DNA of 25,534 bases from CAYFPO01 sp964345035 (GCA_964345035.1 CAYFPO010000027.1:1-25534), one strand, 5' to 3'; shown: positions 16,173-25,408, counted from the stretch's first letter. Program-made: numbers and translations. The notes: generated from the sequence alone by a model not told the origin.

Positions 16173-17375
16173 TTATTCTGTGAAATCTTTATTTTTCACT
16201 TCTGTGTGGTATAAATGTCGTAATAATTCCTCCTCATTTTGTTCCAATGTTAGATTCCGTCGGGTTTTCATAATTCTGCAAGTTTCCAACAATTTATCCA
16301 AATCGGTATTTCCAGATTCTCCCCATTGAAATGAAGAAATACATTTTGATTGAAATCCATGTCCGAAAATATTTGCCCCCACCCCAACATAAGTTCCTGT
16401 GTTGAACATCGTAGAAATCCCGGTTCTGGTATAATCTCCCATCATAACTCCTAAAAATTTATGTTGGGTATCTATCAGTTCACCGTTCAGGGAAAATTTA
16501 ACTGAACTATAATTGTTTTTTAGATCACTGTTATTGGTATTTGCTCCTAAGTTCACCCATTCACCAATATAACTGTGACCGAGGAATCCATCGTGCTGTT
16601 TATTGCTGAACCCATGTATAATGCAATCCTCAATCTCACCGCCAACCTTACACACCGGACCAAGTACTACATTGCCACGTATTTTTGCACCAGGATTAAT
16701 AGTGCAATTAGGACCAATTATCACAGGCCCTTGTATCAGTGCCCCAATTTCGATATTTGTACCATTTTGTATGATTACCGGACCATTATCAGCATCTAAT
16801 ATTGCACCGGCATTTACTGCGGTATTTTCTCCGAGAAATATATTTTCATCATTCACCATCACTGCAGAGGGATGAATGTCCCCAAGTTTCGCTGAGTTAA
16901 TTTCTGAAAAGTCTTTTGAAATTTGATTTGGTAAAAGAAAAATGCTGTCCCATAAATACTGAATGTGGTAAGCCTGAATTTCTGTAGTTACTTTTACAGC
17001 TTTTGATTTGTATGCGTCTAATTGGGAGAATTGTATCTCATTTTCAAGACAGGATGCCATCAATTTATGATTGTATGTAAAACTCCTGCCATTTGAAAAT
17101 TGATTTATCTGGCGTAAATCCCATAAACAGGAACTGTTAAGTAATATACCTTTTTGGATTGTTTCAGGATTTACCTTATATGCCGGATATTTTGACTTGG
17201 TAACATTTTCCAGTTCCTCTCTTACCAACAATGTCAAAGAGTCTTCATGGGTTAGAAACTGTTCAATTCTTTCTAAATTTGTAAATGCGCCGCACCTAAG
17301 TTCAAATACAGGGTGGGTCAGTGTAAATGGGTAAAGAGATGAATAGTCTTCATCTTCAAATAGAATATAATTCAT
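16173..17375 (-). CDS. GlmU-like sugar nucleotidyltransferase/acetyltransferase (Bacteroidota-type)
   Basis: A 400-residue protein of the alternative GlmU family described in Bacteroidota, proposed to make UDP-N-acetylglucosamine for cell wall and lipid A. The N-terminal part (MNYILFEDED, then YPFTLTHPVFELRCG) lacks the classical pyrophosphorylase loop of standard GlmU. From about residue 165 to 330 it is a left-handed beta-helix of hexapeptide repeats (for example VIIQNGTNIEIGALIQGPVI and CTINPGAKIRGNVV), ending in a typical TRTGISTMFNTGTYVGVG section. The length fits the family. Its ATG overlaps the stop of the upstream gene as ATGA, so the two are translationally coupled. The activity of the family is inferred, and the substrate here could be another hexose phosphate. 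Confidence 0.85.
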   Translation of the reverse strand: MNYILFEDEDYSSLYPFTLTHPVFELRCGAFTNLERIEQFLTHEDSLTLLVREELENVTKSKYPAYKVNPETIQKGILLNSSCLWDLRQINQFSNGRSFTYNHKLMASCLENEIQFSQLDAYKSKAVKVTTEIQAYHIQYLWDSIFLLPNQISKDFSEINSAKLGDIHPSAVMVNDENIFLGENTAVNAGAILDADNGPVIIQNGTNIEIGALIQGPVIIGPNCTINPGAKIRGNVVLGPVCKVGGEIEDCIIHGFSNKQHDGFLGHSYIGEWVNLGANTNNSDLKNNYSSVKFSLNGELIDTQHKFLGVMMGDYTRTGISTMFNTGTYVGVGANIFGHGFQSKCISSFQWGESGNTDLDKLLETCRIMKTRRNLTLEQNEEELLRHLYHTEVKNKDFTE

Positions 17376-17917
17376 GGTGATGTCAACAATGTATTAATTT
17401 TATGATATTCCTGTTCAAGAAACCCCGTTTTGGATAGATTAAATTGAATATTATAAAACCAGTCAGAGAACTCTGACCGGAAACCTACCTTGTAACTTGC
17501 AGAGACATGGCTGATAAATTGAGAAATTGAAAAATTGAAATCAGGATTCAGATCAATAATCATATCAAATTTAATTTCTTTCACTGTATTCCGAATTTCA
17601 TCTAATGTATTTATTACATTTTTTTCTGAATTATAGTCATATGTTATTACTTGACCATATCTGAAATGGAGTAATTTTCGATATTGACTTGGAATCAGTA
17701 ATACAATTTGTATATCTTTTAATACAGTATCACCGAATTTTCTGAAACTATAGGCGGCTACTCTGAATGATGATTCGTCTACCGGAAAACATAAGAGTAT
17801 ATTTTTAATTGGATTGCCATTTTTAGAAATTTTCATTCTAGAGGTAAGTTTTCCAATTTTTCCGGTAAGTGAAAATAAATGTATTTTTGCTCTTAATATA
17901 TGTAGTTTAAAATTCAT
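17372..17917 (-). CDS. Half-length GT-B (heptosyltransferase-like) protein
   Basis: From the ATG at 17917 this is 181 residues. Hydrophobic strands (KNILLCFPVDESSFRVA, then IQIVLLIP) and the DMIIDLNPDFNFSIS, VGFRSEFSDWFYNIQF section resemble the N-terminal Rossmann half of GT9/ADP-heptose:LPS heptosyltransferases. The second half, which binds the sugar nucleotide in those enzymes, is missing. Similar short proteins occur as conserved unknowns in Bacteroidota. The frame is open to an ATG at 18004, but that would add 29 residues lying over the opposite-strand M23 gene, so I prefer 17917; no clear ribosome site supports either. It overlaps the GlmU-like start by four bases (ATGA). A role in envelope glycan or lipid A assembly is inferred from that coupling. 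Activity is doubtful without the missing domain. Confidence 0.65.
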   Translation of the reverse strand: MNFKLHILRAKIHLFSLTGKIGKLTSRMKISKNGNPIKNILLCFPVDESSFRVAAYSFRKFGDTVLKDIQIVLLIPSQYRKLLHFRYGQVITYDYNSEKNVINTLDEIRNTVKEIKFDMIIDLNPDFNFSISQFISHVSASYKVGFRSEFSDWFYNIQFNLSKTGFLEQEYHKINTLLTSP

Positions 17918-17957
17918 AAAGATGGATAATTTACGAAGAGGAATATTTACAGTGATA

Positions 17958-20213
17958 ATGAATATCCACCATAACCAAATTAAAAAATTATTTTTTGGGA
18001 TCATTCTGACTGTGTTATGTTTTGATGTGATCTTGTGCCAGAATTATATCTGGCCCACAGAAGCAAGCAGAACCATAACAACTGTATTTGGAGATGTTAG
18101 ACCCAGACGGTACCATGCTGGCATTGATATCCGTACTTATGGACAAATAGGTAAGGAGATCTATGCTGTGGATGGTGGGTATATTGAACGAATTCGGACC
18201 AGTTCCAGGGGTTATGGAAAAGCTGTATACATCAGGCTGAAAGATGGGAAACAGGCTGTCTATGCTCATCTCAGCGAATTTTCACCGGCTTTAAATACAA
18301 CTGTCAAATCACTCCATAATTATTATCAAAAATATACCATAGATCATTATTTTGATGCAAATTCCTATCCGGTGAGAAGAGGGGAGCTAATTGGCTATAC
18401 CGGGGATACAGGTACAATTTCCGGGCCTCACCTTCATTTTGAGATCCGGGATGAAAACGGTAATCCAATGAATCCATTTCTTACTAATTTAAAAATTACC
18501 GACTCCTACCCTCCCGTTGGCAAATCAATTGCTGTGATCCCGTTGGAACAAAATACACTGGTTAATGGTTTTCATTTTCCACAAGTTTTTCCATTGAAAA
18601 AACAGGATAATTTCCATTATATCCTTGAGGATACAATTACCGCTTTGGGATTATTCGGGCTTGCGGTTAACATTACAGATAAAATTGATCATCAACCGTT
18701 CGGGTATGGAATTTATTCCCTTGAACTTTCAGTAGATGATGAAATTCTGTATTCTGCCCAGTATGACAAATTTTCATTTGAAGAACAACAATCAATCTTT
18801 TTTGAGAGAGATCATACTCTGAAAAGGCAGTATAATCAACAATTTATTCGTTTATTTACATCCGAGAAAATGGATTCACCGAGTTTCGTGAATAGTAGTT
18901 TGCTTTCCCAACTGAATTTATCTGAGGGGTTTCATCATTTTGAAATTGAAGCAAAAGATTTTAATAATAATTTTATTTTGATCCGAGGAGTAATTACTTC
19001 ATTCTCAGTTCCGGAAATGGAAATCACATTGAAAACTTCTGATACAGGCTGGAACTTAGTCAGTATTAAAACGGACAAAGAACTGGATGAACAGATTCAT
19101 TTTACAACTGCATTTCCTGATGAATCTGAAATCTTAAAACCAATACAGATTGAGCAATTGTCCGGGAGCCGTTATCGATTTAAAAAAATTGATCCCTTGT
19201 TCCCCATAATAAAAATTACCGGGAAAGACAACCATGGTATTAAGACACTGCCTTATTATTTAAGTATGGAAAAAACTAATCCGTTACAAATTGATGGAAC
19301 ACCGGAAATACTCCATTATGAAAATGGAGTTATAATTCAGTATAACGAAACCAGGTTTGCGAATGCAGATGCAGTGCTCAAAATTCAAACTGCATATAGT
19401 GAAACAACCCATCCACTTACACGAATAGATAAATGCACTCTAACCTCTTCCGTGCTGCATCCTGCTGAATTATCGGAATTAAAAAGTATTTCTTTTCAGT
19501 ATGAGACAATCCCCGAGATAATAAAAAAATATCCAATTTCAGGAATTACAACCATTCCGGAAAATGAATTTGAGTTAATAGATCACAATTTAAATGTTGG
19601 TGTTAGCGGAGGTAAAAACACATTTTTTGATACCACTTACGTCTGGATGGAATCCAGATATGCACCACCACCGGAGTATGGTAAAATAATCAGCAGTACA
19701 GTGTTTATCGGTCCAAAACTTCGCCCCTATCGAAATGAAGTGAAAGTAGAATTCAGATTATCTGCAATCGATTCCCGAGATAGTTCTTTAGCAATTTATT
19801 ATTATGATGATAAAATGGTAGATTGGGTATTTATGGATACGGAATTTGATCCTGAAAATTTTCTTTTATCAACAACTGCGCTATCTGGTGAAATATTCTC
19901 CGTAATTTCAGAAAAAAACCCGCCGGTTATTACGACTGTCATTCCAAATACCGGGGGTACATATACTCAGAGCACGTTAAAATCCCTCTCATTTTTTGCT
20001 GAAGATCATTTATCCGGGATAAAGGATGAAAATAATATTCAAATTCTTCTTGATAATGCACCAGTCATTTTTGAATACAACAGTTACAGAAAACAAATAC
20101 GGTATGATCTTGAATATTCTCTTACATTAGGTCAACATGAATTATTCATCGAAATTGCCGATAATGCTGGAAACAAAAAAACCATATCCGGTTTGTTTGA
20201 AGTTATTCCCTGA
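17958..20213 (+). CDS. M23-family (LytM) metallopeptidase, exported
   Basis: From the ATG at 17958 this is 751 residues. Residues 1-25 are a signal peptide (hydrophobic LFFGIILTVLCFDVIL). The LytM domain follows (about 32-175) with all zinc and catalytic residues: H53-AGI-D57, H104 in YAHLSEF, and H158-L-H160 in GPHLHFEIRDENG. It is therefore probably an active endopeptidase that cuts peptidoglycan cross-bridges or stems in the periplasm, for example in growth, division or envelope remodelling. The long C-terminus is beta-rich; its end (about 650-750, SFFAEDHLSGI, ADNAGNKKTISG) looks like a bacterial Ig-like domain. The frame is open back to 17814 and has another ATG at 17922, but 17958 best places the signal peptide, with GAGGAA 14 bases upstream. 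The stop overlaps the rhomboid start by one base (TGATG). Confidence 0.85.
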   Translation: MNIHHNQIKKLFFGIILTVLCFDVILCQNYIWPTEASRTITTVFGDVRPRRYHAGIDIRTYGQIGKEIYAVDGGYIERIRTSSRGYGKAVYIRLKDGKQAVYAHLSEFSPALNTTVKSLHNYYQKYTIDHYFDANSYPVRRGELIGYTGDTGTISGPHLHFEIRDENGNPMNPFLTNLKITDSYPPVGKSIAVIPLEQNTLVNGFHFPQVFPLKKQDNFHYILEDTITALGLFGLAVNITDKIDHQPFGYGIYSLELSVDDEILYSAQYDKFSFEEQQSIFFERDHTLKRQYNQQFIRLFTSEKMDSPSFVNSSLLSQLNLSEGFHHFEIEAKDFNNNFILIRGVITSFSVPEMEITLKTSDTGWNLVSIKTDKELDEQIHFTTAFPDESEILKPIQIEQLSGSRYRFKKIDPLFPIIKITGKDNHGIKTLPYYLSMEKTNPLQIDGTPEILHYENGVIIQYNETRFANADAVLKIQTAYSETTHPLTRIDKCTLTSSVLHPAELSELKSISFQYETIPEIIKKYPISGITTIPENEFELIDHNLNVGVSGGKNTFFDTTYVWMESRYAPPPEYGKIISSTVFIGPKLRPYRNEVKVEFRLSAIDSRDSSLAIYYYDDKMVDWVFMDTEFDPENFLLSTTALSGEIFSVISEKNPPVITTVIPNTGGTYTQSTLKSLSFFAEDHLSGIKDENNIQILLDNAPVIFEYNSYRKQIRYDLEYSLTLGQHELFIEIADNAGNKKTISGLFEVIP

Positions 20214-20920
20214 TGCTTCTTCCCTATAAAGATGATAATCCCCGAATTCTGATTCCTTATGTAACCTATTGTCTTATTGCACTCAATCTGGTTATTTTTT
20301 TATTACAACTTATTATGAATCAGGAATTTTCTATGAAATTGATGTTAAAGTTCAGTGCTATTCCGGGATTATTTACCGGGAATGTGTATGAGGTTGTTGA
20401 ATATTGGCAATTTGATTTTTCAAGTTTTCCCATGTATACTTGGTTTACTTCATTGTTTTTACATGCTGGAATTGTACATATTCTCAGCAATCTCATATTT
20501 TTGTATATTTTTGCAGATAACGTGGAAAGTATACTTGGTCATAGGAATTTTATCATTTTTTACCTGGTATGCGGTGGACTGGCAACTGTATCACAAATTT
20601 ATATGGCAAATGATCTTTTATCACCCATAGTTGGAGCGTCTGGAGCAATTTCAGGAATAATGGCTGGGTATATGTTAAAATATCCAAAAGCAAGAATCCA
20701 CTGTTTACTTTTCATGTTTATACCGGTTGTTTTACCCGCAGTAATTGTTGTGGGATTCTGGTTTATCACTCAGTTAATAAATGGTGGACTTGAACAGATG
20801 TCTGTGCAATCCGGGAGTGGGGTGGCATGGTTTTCACATATAGGTGGTTTTTTGGCAGGAGCAATTTTAATGACAATGTATTCAAAAGGAAATTTTTACT
20901 GGTTAAAACATGGATCCTGA
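20213..20920 (+). CDS. Rhomboid-family intramembrane serine protease
   Basis: A 235-residue multi-pass protein with about six membrane segments. The catalytic dyad is visible: S143 in GASGAISG and H209 in SHIGGFLAG. The supporting HxxxxHxxxN pattern is H84-AGIV-H89-ILS-N93. The R-rich loop and LGH near 107-110 are also usual. Rhomboids cut transmembrane segments of other proteins within the inner membrane; the substrate here is unknown. It starts one base inside the M23 stop (TGATG) and its own last 11 bases overlap cdd, so translation is coupled on both sides. The neighbouring exported peptidase raises the idea of joint envelope protein control, but the overlap alone does not prove a functional link. 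Confidence 0.92.
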   Translation: MLLPYKDDNPRILIPYVTYCLIALNLVIFLLQLIMNQEFSMKLMLKFSAIPGLFTGNVYEVVEYWQFDFSSFPMYTWFTSLFLHAGIVHILSNLIFLYIFADNVESILGHRNFIIFYLVCGGLATVSQIYMANDLLSPIVGASGAISGIMAGYMLKYPKARIHCLLFMFIPVVLPAVIVVGFWFITQLINGGLEQMSVQSGSGVAWFSHIGGFLAGAILMTMYSKGNFYWLKHGS

Positions 20921-21287
20921 AAAACTGATTTTAGAAGCTGTAAAAGCACAAAAAAATGCAAAAGCTCAATATAGTAATTATCCTGTGGGAGCAGCATTAT
21001 TGACTTCAGATGATACAATTATCCATGGCTGCAATGTTGAATCCAAAGCATACCCCACTACACTATGTGCAGAACGAATCGCTATTTTTTCTGCAATTGC
21101 TCAGGGTTTTTCTAAATTTAAAGCACTGGCAATAGTCACTAATGACGGTGGTATGCCCTGCGGTGGATGCAGACAGATCATGGTCGAATATCTGGAAAAT
21201 ATTCCGGTTTTTGTGGGTAATACATCAAATGACTCAATTCAAACATTTACGATAGAGGAATTACTCCCTCATCCCTTTGGTAAATGA
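20910..21287 (+). CDS. cdd: Cytidine deaminase
   Basis: A 125-residue homotetrameric-type cytidine deaminase, which turns cytidine and deoxycytidine into uridine and deoxyuridine plus ammonia in the cytosol. The three zinc ligands C53 (TLCAER), C84 and C87 (PCGGC) and the catalytic glutamate E55 are present, as are the YPVGAAL substrate loop and the CNVE motif. The length is typical of the short class. Its first 11 bases lie within the rhomboid gene and its stop overlaps the uridine kinase start by four bases (ATGA). It begins the pyrimidine salvage set that continues with udk, tdk and the CNT transporter. Confidence 0.95.
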   Translation: MDPEKLILEAVKAQKNAKAQYSNYPVGAALLTSDDTIIHGCNVESKAYPTTLCAERIAIFSAIAQGFSKFKALAIVTNDGGMPCGGCRQIMVEYLENIPVFVGNTSNDSIQTFTIEELLPHPFGK

Positions 21288-21931
21288 ATAAAAGTGTTAT
21301 TTTGATAGGAATAAGCGGTGGTACAGGTTCAGGTAAAACCACTGTTGCAAAAGCAATATCTGCAGAATTCGGCAAACCGGAAGTGGCACTTATTCAACTG
21401 GATTCTTACTATAACAATATCAACCACAAATCATTTGAAGAAAGAGCCCAAACAAATTTTGATCATCCTGATGCCATTGATTTTAATCTACTAAAAACTC
21501 ACTTGAGGAAAATTATAAACGGTGAAGATATTCAGATTCCTGTTTATGATTTTAAATCACATACCCGACAGGATAAATCAATTAATCTGGAAGCACACCA
21601 TATCGTCATTTTAGAAGGTATTTTTGCTTTGCTTGATGATGAAATCAGGACGATGATGGATATAAAATTATTTGTGGATACTGCGGATGATATCCGTATG
21701 ATCAGACGACTCCAACGGGATATTAAGAAGAGAAAAAGGTCATTTGATTCAGTCATTGAGCAGTATTACAGCACTGTGAGACCAATGCACTTACAGTTTG
21801 TAGAGCCTACAAAAATATTCGCTGACATTATTATCCCTGAAGGTGGAAAAAATCTGGTTGCTGTAGATATTATCCGCACAAAAATCCTCTCTTTATTGCT
21901 TAATAAATCCCGGGAAATAGCAGCAATATGA
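21284..21931 (+). CDS. udk: Uridine/cytidine kinase
   Basis: A 215-residue uridine kinase that phosphorylates uridine and cytidine to the monophosphates with ATP or GTP. The P-loop GGTGSGKTT is at residues 12-20. QLDSYYNN, then NFDHPDAIDF, the YDFKSHTR loop and VILEGIFAL, the RDIKKRKRSFDS lid and the YYSTVRPMHLQFVEP ending are all characteristic. The length is that of the bacterial enzyme. Both ends overlap neighbours by four bases (ATGA with cdd and with tdk). The product of Cdd (uridine) is the substrate of this enzyme, which gives the gene order a clear metabolic sense. Confidence 0.95.
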   Translation: MNKSVILIGISGGTGSGKTTVAKAISAEFGKPEVALIQLDSYYNNINHKSFEERAQTNFDHPDAIDFNLLKTHLRKIINGEDIQIPVYDFKSHTRQDKSINLEAHHIVILEGIFALLDDEIRTMMDIKLFVDTADDIRMIRRLQRDIKKRKRSFDSVIEQYYSTVRPMHLQFVEPTKIFADIIIPEGGKNLVAVDIIRTKILSLLLNKSREIAAI

Positions 21932-22488
21932 CACTTACTCCCAAAACAGGTGGATGGATCGAGTTGATTTGCGGTCCTATGTTCAGTGGAAAGACCGAAG
22001 AACTCATTCGCAGATTGGTTAGAGCTCAGATTGCTAAACAGCGTGTGTCAATTTTTAAACCAGGACTGGATAATCGATATGCTGAAGAATATATTGTATC
22101 TCATAATCAGAGAAAAATTCAATCTATCGCCGTTAAAACTCCCGAGGAAATACTTCAATATCGGGAAGATGCGGATGTATTCGGAATTGACGAAGCCCAG
22201 TTCTTTTCCAATTCAATAGTTGATGTATGCAGTGACCTGGCTAAAGAGGGCAACCGGATTGTTATCGCAGGTTTAGAAAAAGATTATCTGGGAAATCCAT
22301 TTGGTGCAATGCCTGAGTTAATGGTGAATGCAGAATACGTAACAAAAGTTCTGGCAATCTGCGTGCAATGTGGCGAACCAGCCAATTTCAGCCAGAGGAT
22401 CACCACTGAACAGACACAGATTGTTGTGGGTGAATCAGATAAATATGAAGCCAGATGTAGAAATTGTTTCAATATTAAGGAGGAATAA
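21928..22488 (+). CDS. tdk: Thymidine kinase (type II)
   Basis: A 186-residue thymidine kinase that phosphorylates thymidine and deoxyuridine. It has the P-loop GPMFSGKT (16-23), the DEAQFF motif with catalytic E89, the lasso region near 135-165, and a four-cysteine zinc site (C145, C148, C177, C180) that marks the class II enzyme. The length is normal. Its start overlaps udk by four bases, and its end carries the AAGGAGG ribosome site used by the next gene. It completes the kinase part of the salvage set, feeding dTMP from imported thymidine. Confidence 0.95.
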   Translation: MTLTPKTGGWIELICGPMFSGKTEELIRRLVRAQIAKQRVSIFKPGLDNRYAEEYIVSHNQRKIQSIAVKTPEEILQYREDADVFGIDEAQFFSNSIVDVCSDLAKEGNRIVIAGLEKDYLGNPFGAMPELMVNAEYVTKVLAICVQCGEPANFSQRITTEQTQIVVGESDKYEARCRNCFNIKEE

Positions 22489-22490
22489 TT

Positions 22491-24131
22491 GTGAGTGATT
22501 TTCTTATGAATTTAACCAGTGTGGGAGGAATGTTAACTCTTTTAGGTATTGCATGGTTGTTGTCCAATAAAAAACAGAATATCAAATTGAAACCGGTATT
22601 CTGGGGGATATCACTTCAGTTTCTGTTTGCTGTAATAATTTTGAGAGAGGATTATTGGAGTTTTATCGGGATGATAGTATTAGGGTTATTAATTATCACC
22701 TATCTGCTTCATTCAGACAATAATACAACAATCATGCATTTAATTCTTGCTGCGTGCATAAGTCTTATCATTGGATATATCGTAATTCTAACTTCTCAAT
22801 ATATTTCCAATTTTTCCGGTTATTTAATTATCGTATGGGTCGTTTTGGGTATTTTTAATTCTCTGACCGAAAAACGGGTAATTTTTGGTAAATACATTTC
22901 CGTTCTGGTCATTATTTGTGGAATTAGTTTTCTTATTTCTCATCAGTATTATGGACAGGTTATATTTAATGCCTTCAGCAATAAAGTTTCTGCATTTCTA
23001 CAGCTTTCCGATTATGGAGCGAAATTCCTGTTTGCAAATTTATCTGAATCTGAATATTTCTTCACCGGATCAGATAGCACATGGCCCGGATTTGGATTTC
23101 AATTTGCATTTAAAGTGCTTCCCACCATTATCTTTTTTGGCGGGTTTATGAGTGTTCTATATTATTTAGGCATTATGCAAAAAGTCATTGAATCTATGAG
23201 CAGATTTATGCGATGGACGATCGGGACCAGCGGCGCTGAAACGCTATCCTGCAGTGCAAATATTTTTGTGGGGCAAACGGAAGCTCCACTGCTGATAAAA
23301 CCTTTTCTGGCGAAAATGACAAATTCTGAATTACTCACCATTATGGTAGGAGGATTTGCCACTATTGCTGGCGGTGTATTGGCAGGATATATTGCATTCG
23401 GTATTCCTGCAGGACATTTAATTGCAGCCAGTGTGATGTCTGCTCCCGCTGCATTGGTAATTGGAAAAATAATCTTTCCTGAGACAGAACATTCAGAAAC
23501 AGCCGGGGATGTTGAATTACCGGATATTTCAGTGGGAGATAATGTTGTGGAAGCAGCCACAAACGGAATTACAGACGGACTCAAACTTGCGGTGAATGTG
23601 GGCGCAATGTTAATTGGATTTATCGCCCTGATCGCAGTTGTGGATGTTTTTCTGAACTTTCTTGACTCCATTATAGACGGTAGATTGTTTGCAAGTAATG
23701 AGTATTACAAATATGCAGCATCCGGTATGTCACCGGTGAGTGGTGAATTTGCAGGATATTTCCCGGGATCGTTACAAACGCTATTTGGCTCAAGCCTTAA
23801 ATATCTGGCGTTTTTAATGGGAGTCCCATGGGAAAATGCAAGTGACGTGGGGAATCTGTTGGGCATAAAATTATCCCTGAACGAATTTGTTGCATTTGGT
23901 ACATTGGGAAATTATATCAACTCTGAAATTTTATCCGACAGAGCAATAATAATTTCTACCTATGCCCTGTGCGGATTCGCTAATTTTTCCTCAATCGGAA
24001 TTCAAATTGGTGGGATTAGCGCAATTGCCCCAAATAGAAAATCTGACTTAGCAAAAATTGGATTTAAAGCTATGTTAGGCGGAGCAATTGCTTCCTGGCT
24101 TACAGCAACCATCGCAGGTATTTTATTATAA
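22491..24131 (+). CDS. Concentrative nucleoside transporter (CNT/NupC family)
   Basis: A 546-residue inner-membrane carrier that takes up nucleosides with protons or sodium. Diagnostic stretches are GQTEAPLLIKP (near 260), GGFATIAGGVLAGYIAFG (about 286-303), AGHLIAASVMSAPAAL, then EAATNGITDGLKLAVNVGAML and CGFANFSSIGIQIGGI near the C-terminus. It is longer than E. coli NupC (about 400) because of extra N-terminal membrane segments (about residues 1-160), as in many longer bacterial CNTs. It begins at GTG with a perfect AAGGAGG seven bases upstream (22477-22483), in the end of tdk. The co-ion cannot be read from the sequence by eye. In this operon it supplies the substrates for Cdd, Udk and Tdk. 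Confidence 0.93.
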   Translation: MSDFLMNLTSVGGMLTLLGIAWLLSNKKQNIKLKPVFWGISLQFLFAVIILREDYWSFIGMIVLGLLIITYLLHSDNNTTIMHLILAACISLIIGYIVILTSQYISNFSGYLIIVWVVLGIFNSLTEKRVIFGKYISVLVIICGISFLISHQYYGQVIFNAFSNKVSAFLQLSDYGAKFLFANLSESEYFFTGSDSTWPGFGFQFAFKVLPTIIFFGGFMSVLYYLGIMQKVIESMSRFMRWTIGTSGAETLSCSANIFVGQTEAPLLIKPFLAKMTNSELLTIMVGGFATIAGGVLAGYIAFGIPAGHLIAASVMSAPAALVIGKIIFPETEHSETAGDVELPDISVGDNVVEAATNGITDGLKLAVNVGAMLIGFIALIAVVDVFLNFLDSIIDGRLFASNEYYKYAASGMSPVSGEFAGYFPGSLQTLFGSSLKYLAFLMGVPWENASDVGNLLGIKLSLNEFVAFGTLGNYINSEILSDRAIIISTYALCGFANFSSIGIQIGGISAIAPNRKSDLAKIGFKAMLGGAIASWLTATIAGILL

Positions 24132-24148
24132 AAGTATAGGATAATTAA

Positions 24149-24793
24149 ATGAAAATGATTTTAGTTGGACCTCCGGGAGTTGGCAAGGGTACACAGGCAA
24201 AATTCCTGGTTGAAAGTCTGAAAATTCCTCAGATATCTACCGGTGATATGCTCAGAGAAAATGTACGAAATTCCACTGACCTGGGTATTGAAGCACAAAA
24301 ATTTATGAATGATGGAAAACTGGTTCCGGATGAAGTGATCCTGGGAATGATGAAATCCAGGCTACAGAAATCCGATTGTGAAAATGGATATATCCTGGAT
24401 GGATTCCCCAGAACAATACCCCAGGCAGAAGGTCTACAGCAGTTGTTAAATGATATGAACCATTCTCTTGATATAGTGTTGGTACTTGAAGTAGCAACAA
24501 AAACAATCGTAAAAAGATTATCATCCCGTAGATCTTGTAAAAATTGCGGTGCTGTATATAATTTATTATTCGATCCACCTGAAAATGAAAATATCTGTAG
24601 CAATTGTAATGGTGAATTATACCAGAGAGATGATGATAAACCGGAAACCATTTCAGAAAGACTTGAGGTATATACAAACCAAACCAAACCACTCATTCAA
24701 TATTATGATAAATTACAGTTGGTAAAACGAGTTGATGGTCAGGGAACCATCATGGAAGTCAGGGATAAATTATCAGAAGCCTTACAACCATAG
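24149..24793 (+). CDS. adk: Adenylate kinase
   Basis: A 214-residue adenylate kinase (ATP + AMP to 2 ADP), the long-lid cytosolic form. The P-loop GPPGVGKGT is at residues 7-15, the AMP site STGDMLREN follows, then LDGFPRT and the LID with a four-cysteine zinc site (C130, C133, C150, C153), a feature of many non-enteric bacteria. RDDDKPETISERL completes the family pattern. AGGA lies eight bases before the ATG. It follows the transporter by 17 bases and belongs to the same gene run, where it would balance AMP and ATP consumed by salvage. Confidence 0.96.
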   Translation: MKMILVGPPGVGKGTQAKFLVESLKIPQISTGDMLRENVRNSTDLGIEAQKFMNDGKLVPDEVILGMMKSRLQKSDCENGYILDGFPRTIPQAEGLQQLLNDMNHSLDIVLVLEVATKTIVKRLSSRRSCKNCGAVYNLLFDPPENENICSNCNGELYQRDDDKPETISERLEVYTNQTKPLIQYYDKLQLVKRVDGQGTIMEVRDKLSEALQP

Positions 24794-24808
24794 AATTGAG
24801 AATCCGTC

Positions 24809-25408
24809 ATGTTTAAACTGGGGATAACCGGTGGACTTGGTTCAGGTAAATCTACTGCTGCTGAATTTTTCCAGAGAAAAAATGCCTATTTATTTGATGC
24901 CGATAAAATTGCCAAACAGCACCTTCAGAATTCCGTAGCGCTGCAGCATAAAATACTGAATGCTTTTGGTCCGGATCTGAAAAGAAAATCAGGAAAATTA
25001 GATTTACTAAAACTCAGTGAGAGGGCATTTGAAAATTCAGATGTTCAACAAATTCTGAATGGGATAATCTGGCCGGAATTGTATATTCTGCTTGAAAAAG
25101 AAATCAAAAATGCCGAAGAGTCATACCCGCTATTTGTGGTGGATGCCGCTCTTATTTTTGAAGCAAATTATACGGGATTATTTGATGCAATTCTACTCAT
25201 TACCGCAGATAAGGAAATCAGATTTAGACGAGCTTCCAGACGAAGATTCTTAACAAAAGAGCAAATTGAAAAAAGAATGAGCCTGCAAATGCCCGAAGAA
25301 GAAAAGAAAAAAATGACACAGCATGTAATATACAATAACAGCACCTTAGACAAATTACACTCCAATCTTGAAATTTTTTTTTGTAAAGTGATCCTGCGGG
25401 ATAAATAG
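24809..25408 (+). CDS. coaE: Dephospho-CoA kinase
   Basis: A 199-residue CoaE, which adds the 3' phosphate to dephospho-CoA in the last step of coenzyme A synthesis. The P-loop GGLGSGKST is at residues 8-16. FDADKIAKQHL, VVDAALIFEAN, then the RRASRRRFLTKEQIEKRMSLQ section and the YNNSTLDKL ending are typical. The length is normal. It begins 15 bases after adk and appears to close the gene run; the following gene starts 27 bases later but looks unrelated. Confidence 0.95.
   Translation: MFKLGITGGLGSGKSTAAEFFQRKNAYLFDADKIAKQHLQNSVALQHKILNAFGPDLKRKSGKLDLLKLSERAFENSDVQQILNGIIWPELYILLEKEIKNAEESYPLFVVDAALIFEANYTGLFDAILLITADKEIRFRRASRRRFLTKEQIEKRMSLQMPEEEKKKMTQHVIYNNSTLDKLHSNLEIFFCKVILRDK

Noticed and set aside
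17814..17957. Longer N-terminus for the M23 peptidase (start at 17814 or 17922)
   Set aside because: The extra residues precede a well-formed signal peptide and would lie over the start of the divergent GT-B-like gene; 17958 fits export better.
17918..18004. Longer N-terminus for the GT-B-like protein (start at 18004)
   Set aside because: It would overlap the M23 signal-peptide coding region; the added residues are low-complexity hydrophobic and no ribosome site supports the start.
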